Notes under the pieces: model-generated
Told to the model about the DNA's origin: nothing
The model's database searches: none
The model's input: the letters and a program-made list of their open reading frames with translations, nothing else
Translations under genes and position numbers: made by a program
Part shown: piece by piece, positions 58,113 to 64,000 of the stretch
Numbering within the stretch: the stretch's first letter is position 1
Layout: every line of letters starts with the position of its first letter
Assembly (NCBI RefSeq): GCF_049310025.1
Contig: NZ_JBJYKD010000003.1
Location: 1-64,000, forward strand
Origin: JBJYKD01 sp049310025
GTDB taxonomy: Bacteria; Bacillota; Thermosediminibacteria; Thermosediminibacterales; Tepidanaerobacteraceae
Reading direction: 5' to 3'
DNA length: 64,000 nt

Positions 58113-58146
58113 CTTTTTCGAATTAAAGCTGCAAAGGAGCAATACA

Positions 58147-58338
58147 ATGACACAGTTTCTACACCGTTTATCCCACGAGATAAATGCTTTGAAAAAGGAG
58201 TTGAACAGCAGACTGGAGGTTAACCAAAATTTGAATAACCGCGAAGTTTATATGCTGAGCGTCAAACTGGATAAGCTTATTTTTGAGTACCAGATCACAT
58301 CTTGCAAAAAGAATTATTTAAAGAAAAACCGCGTTTAG
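58147..58338 (+). CDS. Spo0E-family aspartyl-phosphate phosphatase
   Basis: The 63-residue protein is a two-helix hairpin with the Spo0E signature LSVKLDKLIFEY (S-x3-LD-x-LI-x2-Y). Such proteins dephosphorylate Spo0A-P and delay sporulation. ATG 58147 follows AAAGGAGC; the upstream reading of the frame passes through the promoter. A terminator stem begins within its last codons. It is a monocistronic unit. Confidence 0.85.
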   Translation: MTQFLHRLSHEINALKKELNSRLEVNQNLNNREVYMLSVKLDKLIFEYQITSCKKNYLKKNRV

Positions 58339-58350
58339 CGGTTTTTTGTT
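58326..58350 (+). terminator. intrinsic terminator overlapping the end of the Spo0E-like gene
   Basis: AAACCGC (58326-58332) and GCGGTTT (58338-58344) pair around GTTTA and continue into TTTTGTTTT. The left arm is coding sequence. Confidence 0.85.
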
Positions 58351-58383
58351 TTACATCACAAAGGTGAATATTGCCCCCGCCTT

Positions 58384-58413
58384 TTGAAAAACTAAACATA
58401 GTAAGATTATATT
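58384..58413 (+). promoter_or_regulatory. candidate promoter of the ferredoxin gene
   Basis: TTGAAA (58384-58389), 18 bases and TATATT (58408-58413) precede the start codon by 24 bases. Confidence 0.6.
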
Positions 58414-58437
58414 GATATATTGACTGGAGGTTATAAA

Positions 58438-58608
58438 ATGGCTTATGTGATAAACCGTGAATGTATAGCCTGCGGTTCGTGCGAACCCGAATGCCCCACC
58501 GACGCCATTAGCGAGGGCGAGATTTACAAAATAGACCCCGAAAAGTGCATAGAATGCGGTGCTTGCGCCGATGTGTGCCCGGTTACAGCCATTTCTCCCG
58601 AAGAGTAA
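58438..58608 (+). CDS. 2[4Fe-4S] ferredoxin
   Basis: The 56-residue clostridial-type ferredoxin has two complete cluster motifs, CIACGSCEPECP and CIECGACADVCP. It begins MAYVINRE and ends at residue 56, the normal size. It is a low-potential electron carrier for anaerobic redox enzymes. ATG 58438 follows TGGAGGT. It is monocistronic, with a terminator directly after the stop codon. Confidence 0.95.
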   Translation: MAYVINRECIACGSCEPECPTDAISEGEIYKIDPEKCIECGACADVCPVTAISPEE

Positions 58609-58610
58609 AA

Positions 58611-58637
58611 AGTCCTTGTTTTACAAGGGCTTTTTTA
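58611..58637 (+). terminator. intrinsic terminator after the ferredoxin gene
   Basis: AGTCCTTGT (58611-58619) pairs with ACAAGGGCT (58623-58631), including one G-T pair, and is followed by TTTTT. Confidence 0.82.
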
Positions 58638-58647
58638 AAAACATTTT

Positions 58648-58676
58648 TTGACAGGCTTTTGCCGCTCATATATAAT
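58648..58676 (+). promoter_or_regulatory. consensus sigma-A promoter of the aminotransferase gene
   Basis: TTGACA (58648-58653), exactly 17 bases and TATAAT (58671-58676) match the consensus perfectly. The start codon TTG is only 34 bases from the -10, so the leader is short. This also shows that the longer reading of the aminotransferase frame is not used. Confidence 0.9.
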
Positions 58677-58709
58677 TTATTTAGAAAAGTGAAAGCGAGG
58701 TGCCCTCAA

Positions 58710-60089
58710 TTGCTTTACAAATTGGAGGATGTGGATAAACTCTCCCGGAGCGATATTAGGAAGTTGTATTCCGAATACGTTAACCCAGGGCTTGCTTCTA
58801 TGATGGGCCTTTTGAACTTCGACAAGTATTTCGTAAAGGCCGAAGGATGTCACGTATGGGATTCCGACGGAAAAAAGTATGTGGATTTTTTGGGGGCCTA
58901 TGGCGCCCTCAACCTGGGCCATAACCCGCCGGAAATACTGGAGGCGCTGGAAAAGGTAAAAGAACGGCCCAACCTGCTTCAGGCTTCTCTGAGTACATAT
59001 GCGGCGGTGCTGGGGCACAATCTCGCCCGGATAACCCCGGGCGGCCTGAAACATAGTTTTTTTTGCAACAGCGGCACCGAGGCGGTGGAAGGTGCTCTAA
59101 AGGCCGCCAGGGCTGCTACGGGAAAGCAGAAAATAATATCCTGCGAGGGGTCTTTCCACGGCAAGTCGATGGGATCTTTATCCGCCACCGGCCGGGAAAA
59201 GTATCAGGCTCCTTTTTTGCCGCTGGTCCCCGCATTTGAAAAGGTGCCTTACGGGGATCTTTCAGCCCTGGAGGAAAAATTAAAGACAGGAGATGTGGCG
59301 GCCTTTATTGTTGAGCCCATTCAGGGTGAGGGGGGGGTTATAGTACCGCCCCCGGGGTACTTAAAAGGCGCCAGGGAGCTTTGCAGTCGCCATGATGCGC
59401 TTTTAATTATCGACGAGATTCAGACCGGCTTTGGGCGAACCGGAAGGCTGTTCGCCTGCGAAGAGGAAGAAGTGGTCCCTGACATAATGTGCGTGGCAAA
59501 GTCTCTGGGTGGCGGGGTCATGCCAATCGGCGCTTTCATCACCACGGAAAGTGTGTGGGACAGGGCATTTGGAGGCATGGAAAAATGCCTGTTACACACA
59601 TCGACTTTCGGCGGGAACACCTTCGCATGCGCCGCCGGCATAGCGGCCATCAACGCCATAGTGGAAAACAACCTGCCTCAAAGGGCGAAAGAGCTTGGAG
59701 ATTACATGCTTTCGGGTTTAAAGGCGCTTAAAGAACGTTTCAATATAATAAAGGATGTCCGCGGGCGGGGTTTGATGGTTGGCATTGAATTTGAGACGGG
59801 AGGCGGCAGCCTTTTAAACAGAGTGACGGGTGGTGTCGTGAGTAAATTTTACAGAGAATTTGCGGGAGCCATGGTGGCGGGAGAACTGTTAAACAATCAT
59901 CGGATAATAACGGCGTATACATTAAACAATCCCAATGTCATCCGCCTCGAACCCCCTCTTGTCATAGAGAGGGAGGATATAGACATAATGCTGGGCGCTC
60001 TGGAAGAAATATTCAGGAAAAATAAAAGTCTTTTCAACCTTACTTTAAGTACAGTCAAAACGGCAGCAGGTTCACTTTTTTCAAGATAG
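58710..60089 (+). CDS. class III aminotransferase, putrescine aminotransferase-like
   Basis: The 459-residue PLP enzyme has CNSGTEAVEGALKAARA, SFHGKSMGSLSATGR, EPIQGEGGVIVPPPGYL, DEIQTGFGRTG and the PLP lysine in VAKSLGGGVMPIGA. LHTSTFGGNTFACAAG and NNPNVIRLEPPLVI resemble E. coli PatA, also 459 residues. Putrescine or ornithine as amino donor is likely; acetylornithine or 4-aminobutyrate cannot be excluded. The start TTG 58710 lies after GCGAGGTG. It is followed by a UbiB-like kinase gene with overlapping ribosome site. Confidence 0.9.
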   Translation: MLYKLEDVDKLSRSDIRKLYSEYVNPGLASMMGLLNFDKYFVKAEGCHVWDSDGKKYVDFLGAYGALNLGHNPPEILEALEKVKERPNLLQASLSTYAAVLGHNLARITPGGLKHSFFCNSGTEAVEGALKAARAATGKQKIISCEGSFHGKSMGSLSATGREKYQAPFLPLVPAFEKVPYGDLSALEEKLKTGDVAAFIVEPIQGEGGVIVPPPGYLKGARELCSRHDALLIIDEIQTGFGRTGRLFACEEEEVVPDIMCVAKSLGGGVMPIGAFITTESVWDRAFGGMEKCLLHTSTFGGNTFACAAGIAAINAIVENNLPQRAKELGDYMLSGLKALKERFNIIKDVRGRGLMVGIEFETGGGSLLNRVTGGVVSKFYREFAGAMVAGELLNNHRIITAYTLNNPNVIRLEPPLVIEREDIDIMLGALEEIFRKNKSLFNLTLSTVKTAAGSLFSR

Positions 60090-60098
60090 GTGAAAAAC

Positions 60099-61757
60099 AT
60101 GCCAATTTATTCGCGCTATAAAAACCTTCGCCGCACCCGGGAAATAGCCAATGTGTTTATAAAGCACGGATTCGGCTATATTATAGACCGCACAGGTCTC
60201 TTTGATTATTTGCCGCTGAAGAGGATAAAGGACGACAGAATTGATGCAAAACTGCCGGTTGGCTTAAGAGTCAGAAAGACCCTGGAGGAACTGGGGCCCA
60301 CTTTTATAAAGCTGGGCCAGATGCTGAGCACGCGGAAAGACCTGCTGCCCGAAGACATCCTGGAGGAATTGGAAAAACTCCAGGATGAAGTAAAACCCTT
60401 TGGCAGCCAGGAGGCCAGGCAGATAATTTCGGAAGAACTGGGTAAACCACCTGGCGAAATCTTTGACAGCCTTTCCGAAGAACCCATAGCTGCCGCTTCT
60501 ATCGGTCAGGTTTATAAGGCCACTTTAAAGAACGGCCGCGAAGCAATAGTCAAAGTAAAAAGGCCTGACATTGAAAAAATTGTTGAGAAAGACCTGGAAA
60601 TTCTATTAGACCTGGCCGGATTTCTGGAGCACCGAACGGAATGGGCCCGAACTTACGGAATAGTCGACATGGTGGAAGAATTTGCCGATACATTAAGAAG
60701 AGAAATGGATTTTGCCAGGGAGGGAAGAAACGCCGAAAGGCTCAGGAAATACTTCGCGGGATCAAGAGAAATTTATATCCCCGAAGTTTTCTGGGAGTGG
60801 ACCACTTCAAAGGTATTGACGATGGAGTACCTGGAGGGTGTAAAGATCTCCGAGGTAAATGCCGCTTTAGAATACGACTTTGATAGAAAAAACATTGCCG
60901 AAACTCTCGTAAGAAGCTACTTTAAACAGATCCTGCAGTTTGGCTTTTTTCATGCGGATCCACATCCCGGCAATATCCTGGTATTAAAGGACGGCAGGAT
61001 AGGATTCCTGGACTTTGGTATGGTTGGAGTCCTGAGCGACGAAATGAAAGCTCTGGGGACCAGGCTGGTGTTTGCGGTCATCCGGAAGGATGTAGATGCC
61101 GTAGCCGACGCGCTTCTTGAGATGGGGATAGCGCAAAAAAAAGTTAATGTGGATGAATTGAAAAAGGACATATCCCGTATGATTTTGAAATACTACGACG
61201 CGCCCATCGAAGAAATACGCATCGGTGAAACCATGACCTTGATGTTGCAGCTGGCGCGCAAGTACCAGGTAAAAGTGCCTTCTGAAATAGTGATTCTGGC
61301 GAAAACGCTAATAACACTGGAAGGGATTTTGGCGGCTCTGGCTCCCGATGTCAATATGGTTGAACTTGCCAGACCTTATGTAAATGAAATCTTGAGGGAA
61401 ACCTATTCTATCAAAGGGCTGAAGAACGGCATAGCACGATCCATCGAAAAGCTGAAAGACTACGGATGGGGGCTTCCCCGTCATTCTTTAAAAGTACTTG
61501 AGATGCTGGAGCGCGGGGAACTGGAACTCATCTTAAAGCATGAAAAATTGGATCGGCTCATCAGCAGGCTGGATATCATAAGCAACCGCCTGGCCTTCAG
61601 TATAATTGTCGCGAGCCTCATCATAGGCTCGTCCATGATGGCAAATCAGAGTCGCAGGCTTTTTATGAAAATCCCGCTGGCCGAATTGGGTTTTGTTATA
61701 GCCGGGTTTCTGGGATTCTGGCTCCTGATATCCATAATGAGGTCAGGAAGGCTCTGA
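60099..61757 (+). CDS. ABC1/AarF (UbiB-like) atypical protein kinase
   Basis: The 552-residue protein has the family KxGQ motif in GPTFIKLGQMLSTRKDLLP, the Ala-rich nucleotide loop in AAASIGQVYKATLKNGREAIVKVKRP, the catalytic HADPHPGNILV and metal-binding LDFGMVG, and two C-terminal membrane spans (about 500-545). In quinone makers it supports ubiquinone synthesis; in quinone-free anaerobes its role is open, perhaps in lipid handling. ATG 60099 follows AGGTGA; GTG 60090 overlaps the preceding stop codon. Confidence 0.93.
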   Translation: MPIYSRYKNLRRTREIANVFIKHGFGYIIDRTGLFDYLPLKRIKDDRIDAKLPVGLRVRKTLEELGPTFIKLGQMLSTRKDLLPEDILEELEKLQDEVKPFGSQEARQIISEELGKPPGEIFDSLSEEPIAAASIGQVYKATLKNGREAIVKVKRPDIEKIVEKDLEILLDLAGFLEHRTEWARTYGIVDMVEEFADTLRREMDFAREGRNAERLRKYFAGSREIYIPEVFWEWTTSKVLTMEYLEGVKISEVNAALEYDFDRKNIAETLVRSYFKQILQFGFFHADPHPGNILVLKDGRIGFLDFGMVGVLSDEMKALGTRLVFAVIRKDVDAVADALLEMGIAQKKVNVDELKKDISRMILKYYDAPIEEIRIGETMTLMLQLARKYQVKVPSEIVILAKTLITLEGILAALAPDVNMVELARPYVNEILRETYSIKGLKNGIARSIEKLKDYGWGLPRHSLKVLEMLERGELELILKHEKLDRLISRLDIISNRLAFSIIVASLIIGSSMMANQSRRLFMKIPLAELGFVIAGFLGFWLLISIMRSGRL

Positions 61758-61759
61758 CT

Positions 61760-62398
61760 TTAACATTCCAGGTGCAGGTACAGCAGATTTTCTTTGTTGC
61801 TGAAAAATCTGAGAATCTTCACCCGGCTTTCTGGGTCTATTTTCCTGCCGCATTTAAGACAAAAATATCCCCCCTTATATAAATAACCATCGAAAATGTC
61901 CACCGGTAGATTACCGTATTTTTGCCAGCTTTTCCAGCCGGTCTTGCACAGATTTTTCCTTTTTTCATAATCGGCGTACACCCAGCGAAGCAATTTGTGA
62001 AAGTGAAAGGGATATTTGGTATAAGATACGTAACTTTGGGGCAGCCCCAGGGATACGGCGTAGTCGGCAAATGTCTCTTCCACCTTTTCCTGCAGGACGC
62101 CTTCAATCTTGGCGTTTTTCCACTTGTATTTTTTCATTGTAAGATAATCTCTCAGATCGTCAAAGATATATCCCCGGCATACTTCAATGGGTTCGTCACA
62201 GGGTATGGACAGTTCGCGAAAAAAATTATCTATTATTTTTACGACGTGTTTTTGATACAACTTTTTTTTGAAATTATCCGGGGTATAGAGAGACAACGGA
62301 ATAAAATCAAATTTAAAGAATCTTTTTTTATCATAGTACAGGCCGATGCAGGTACCTCCCACAAGGCTTCCGCTACCGGCGTCGTCTATTTGCACCAT
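61760..62398 (-). CDS. uncharacterised 212-residue protein
   Basis: I recall similar proteins in other clostridia but no function. It begins MVQIDDAGSGSLVGGTCIGLYY, a Gly/Ser-rich stretch like an RNase H-fold or nucleotide-binding first strand. The middle is Lys/Tyr-rich, with ICDEPIEVCRG-like (IPCDEPIEVCRGYIFDD) and KTGWKSWQKYG segments. The C-terminal part has one CXXC (FCLKCGRKIDPESR) and ends HLEC, which could bind zinc. ATG 62398 follows TAGGGG. It lies 3 bases from the converging UbiB-like gene, behind tRNA-Pro on the same strand. Confidence 0.8.
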   Translation of the reverse strand: MVQIDDAGSGSLVGGTCIGLYYDKKRFFKFDFIPLSLYTPDNFKKKLYQKHVVKIIDNFFRELSIPCDEPIEVCRGYIFDDLRDYLTMKKYKWKNAKIEGVLQEKVEETFADYAVSLGLPQSYVSYTKYPFHFHKLLRWVYADYEKRKNLCKTGWKSWQKYGNLPVDIFDGYLYKGGYFCLKCGRKIDPESRVKILRFFSNKENLLYLHLEC

Positions 62399-62431
62399 TG
62401 AATCAACCCCTAAGGCTATTATGGCAATTTA

Positions 62432-62464
62432 GAAATAAAAAAACCGCCTTGCGGAAAGCGGTTT
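62432..62464 (-). terminator. terminator after tRNA-Pro
   Basis: On the minus strand AAACCGC-N10-GCGGTTT (62464-62441) is followed by TTTTATTTC. It separates the tRNA gene from the uncharacterised gene on the same strand. Confidence 0.8.
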
Positions 62465-62484
62465 ATGGAAAGTTTTATAAAAAA

Positions 62485-62561
62485 TGGTCGGGGCGGCGGG
62501 ATTTGAACCCACGACCTTTCGGACCCGAACCGAACGCGCTGCCAAACTGCGCTACGCCCCG
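62485..62561 (-). tRNA. tRNA-Pro (anticodon CGG), CCA encoded
   Basis: The 77-base gene on the minus strand folds into a cloverleaf. The acceptor CGGGGCG/CGCCCCG has the C1-G72 pair typical of tRNA-Pro. The anticodon stem is TTCGG/CCGAA with loop TTCGGGT and anticodon CGG. The T arm is GTGGG-TTCAAAT-CCCGC, followed by discriminator A and an encoded CCA. It reads CCG. Confidence 0.96.
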
Positions 62562-62570
62562 ACATAAGAT

Positions 62571-62599
62571 ATTATACTATAAATCACCCGCGATTTCAA
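62571..62599 (-). promoter_or_regulatory. sigma-A promoter of tRNA-Pro
   Basis: On the minus strand TTGAAA (62599-62594), 17 bases and TATAAT (62576-62571) lie about ten bases upstream of the tRNA 5' end, so the leader is nearly absent. Confidence 0.85.
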
Positions 62600-62772
62600 T
62601 TTTTTTTTTGCACCTTGACACAATTTTTTCGCATACAGAAATTGACAGGGGGTAACATAAAAAAGAAACAGCGAAATCAACAGTTTTTATGATGCTCGAC
62701 ATTTTTTTGCAGGAATTTTTTAATGGAAATAGAATTAAATTAGCTGCTATTAAATACAAGGAGGTATTGGTT

Positions 62773-64000
62773 TTGAGTAATTTTTTCACACAAAGAGTTT
62801 TGTCCAACGGCATTAATTTCTATACTCATTCTACCGAGAAATTCAAAACCACAACTTTTTGTCTTTTTGTTCATCAGAATCTAAGGAAAAACTTAGCGAC
62901 CAGGACGGCGCTGCTGCCCTTTGTTTTAAAAAGGGGAACCCAGAGTTTTCCTACTTCCAGGAAATTGAGCCTGTATCTTGAAAGCCTTTATGGCGCCGAC
63001 ATGGGAGGGGACATTTTAAAGAGAGGAGAAACCCACATCCTGCAGTTTTTCATGGAGATGGTAAATCCGGGATTTTTAAGTGCTGGAGAGGATGTCCTGG
63101 ACAGAGGCCTTTATGCTTTTAAAGAAATGGTGCTCAACCCTTTAATTGAAGATGATGGGTTCAAAAAAGACTATGTGGAACAGGAAAAAGATGTTCTGAG
63201 AAGAAATATAGAGTCTCTCTATAATGATAAATTGAATTATTCCATAGAACGCTGTTTCCAGGAAATGTGTAAAGACGAACCATTCAGCGTATACAAGTAC
63301 GGGAATATAGAAGACCTTGAAGCCATTGATAACCGGAACCTCTATGAATACTATCGCTACTGCCTGCGGCATTGTCCCATAGATATTTTCGTGCTGGGAG
63401 ATGTCCGGGAGGAAGAAATCTACGAAAAATTTGACAAAATATTTTCTTTTGAACGCGGGGATGAACTGCCTGTCAAAGCGGTGTCGGCTGAAAAAGAAAT
63501 TTCAAAAGAGAGATTTGTGGAGGAAAAACAGGATGTAAACCAGGGCAAACTTTCAATGGGATTCAGGACCAACACGAGGTACGGAGATGAAGATTTCTAC
63601 GCCCTGATGGTCTATAACGGTATCCTGGGAGGGGGACCTCATTCAAAACTTTTTCAAAATGTGAGGGAGAAGGCCAGCCTTGCCTATTACGCCTTTTCAA
63701 AACTGGAAAAGACCAAGGGATTGATGCTTATCAGCTGCGGCATAGAATTTGCGAACCTTGAGAGGGCCATTGAAATCATAAACAGGCAACTGGAAGATAT
63801 AAAGCGCGGCGAGATTACGGATTACGAATTTGAGAGCACCAGGAAAACCCTTATAAATTCGTTGAGAGAAGCCACCGACAGCCCGGCTATGATAATAAGC
63901 CTGTATCTGGACGGCATCATCAACGGCATCAGGGAGTCGGCGGAAGATATTATCAAAAAAATTCTTGAGGTAAAAAAAGAAGATGTGGTTAAAGTGGCCC
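62773..64000 (+). CDS. M16 peptidase-like protein of the inactive YmfF type (partial, 3' end missing)
   Basis: The first 409 residues are visible and the frame is still open at the window edge. They show the M16 fold: an N-terminal VLSNGINFYTHSTEKFKTTTFCLF region and ESLYGADMGGDILKRGETHILQF. The second domain has GILGGGPHSKLFQNVREKASLAYYA. The catalytic HXXEH zinc motif is missing where it should follow residue about 45 (TALLPFVLKRGTQSFP is there instead), as in B. subtilis YmfF, which pairs with active YmfH. A YmfH-like gene is therefore expected just beyond the window. TTG 62773 follows AAGGAGG. Confidence 0.9.
   Translation, partial: MSNFFTQRVLSNGINFYTHSTEKFKTTTFCLFVHQNLRKNLATRTALLPFVLKRGTQSFPTSRKLSLYLESLYGADMGGDILKRGETHILQFFMEMVNPGFLSAGEDVLDRGLYAFKEMVLNPLIEDDGFKKDYVEQEKDVLRRNIESLYNDKLNYSIERCFQEMCKDEPFSVYKYGNIEDLEAIDNRNLYEYYRYCLRHCPIDIFVLGDVREEEIYEKFDKIFSFERGDELPVKAVSAEKEISKERFVEEKQDVNQGKLSMGFRTNTRYGDEDFYALMVYNGILGGGPHSKLFQNVREKASLAYYAFSKLEKTKGLMLISCGIEFANLERAIEIINRQLEDIKRGEITDYEFESTRKTLINSLREATDSPAMIISLYLDGIINGIRESAEDIIKKILEVKKEDVVKVA

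Noticed and set aside
58545..58709. 55-codon upstream extension of the aminotransferase frame
   Set aside because: It overlaps the ferredoxin gene, its terminator and the consensus promoter at 58648-58676, so translation must start after the promoter, at TTG 58710.
1..64000. CRISPR arrays, insertion sequences, integrases, restriction or toxin-antitoxin modules
   Set aside because: I looked for regularly spaced repeats, transposase motifs and such gene pairs throughout and found none; the only regular repeat is the 81-bp unit inside one gene.

Overview
The window is chromosomal DNA of a spore-forming, probably thermophilic and anaerobic Firmicute of the Thermoanaerobacterales/Thermosediminibacterales type. 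This is inferred from the sporulation genes gpr, spoIIP, yqfC, yqfD and spoIIM, a Spo0E-like phosphatase, pyruvate phosphate dikinase, a clostridial SCIFF-type radical SAM maturase, an archaeal-like (group III) chaperonin inside the dnaK operon, and frequent TTG starts. I see no insertion sequence, prophage, CRISPR array or integrase; almost everything is housekeeping DNA in tight operons.

Layout. (1) 1-6776: a complete homologue set of the Escherichia coli yhf cluster (yhfS, yhfX, yhfW, yhfY, yhfU, yhfT, php): two PLP enzymes, a phosphopentomutase-like metalloenzyme, a PRD protein, a DUF2620 protein, a membrane transporter and a phosphotriesterase-like enzyme. Its substrate is unknown to me. 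(2) 6931-50000: the conserved Firmicutes block known from Bacillus subtilis as comEC-holA-rpsT-gpr-spoIIP-lepA-hemW-hrcA-(chaperonin)-grpE-dnaK-dnaJ-prmA-rsmE-mtaB-rpsU-yqeY-nfeD-floA-yqfC-yqfD-phoH-pgpH-ybeY-recO-ccpN-ppsR-dnaG-rpoD-trmK-nif3. Local changes are a group III chaperonin gene between hrcA and grpE, ppdK directly behind its regulator ppsR, DUF502/DUF3048 genes where dgkA/cdd/era usually lie, and a reverse-strand gene for a Gln-rich repeat protein between holA and rpsT. (3) 49966-51672: a zinc-ribbon coiled-coil protein, RNase HI and the RNase P RNA. (4) 51689-55093, minus strand: a folate operon (PTPS-like protein, folE2, folP, folK) without folB, and an FmdB-type zinc-ribbon protein. 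(5) 55422-64000: an orphan-looking SCIFF maturase, small membrane proteins, a Spo0E-like protein, a 2[4Fe-4S] ferredoxin, a PatA-like aminotransferase, an ABC1/UbiB-like kinase, an uncharacterised protein, tRNA-Pro(CGG), and the start of an M16 peptidase-like gene that runs off the window.

How the genes work together. The heat-shock operon (perfect CIRCE plus sigma-A promoter) makes HrcA, a chaperonin, GrpE, DnaK and DnaJ, so chaperonin supply is tied to DnaK. A CcpN-like repressor, a PPDK regulatory kinase/phosphorylase and PPDK form a PEP-pyruvate control unit. dgt, dnaG and rpoD are preceded by two sequences resembling sigma-H promoters. The folate operon probably bypasses FolB through a PTPS with the CE..HGH active-site motif. 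At three genes (gpr, the ccpN-like gene, ppsR) the conserved N-terminus and a strong ribosome-binding site point to AUA as the start codon, the most unusual genome-wide signal here.

Limits: all identifications come from reading the sequence and remembered family features; no database search was run. Starts were chosen from ribosome-binding-site spacing and family N-termini.
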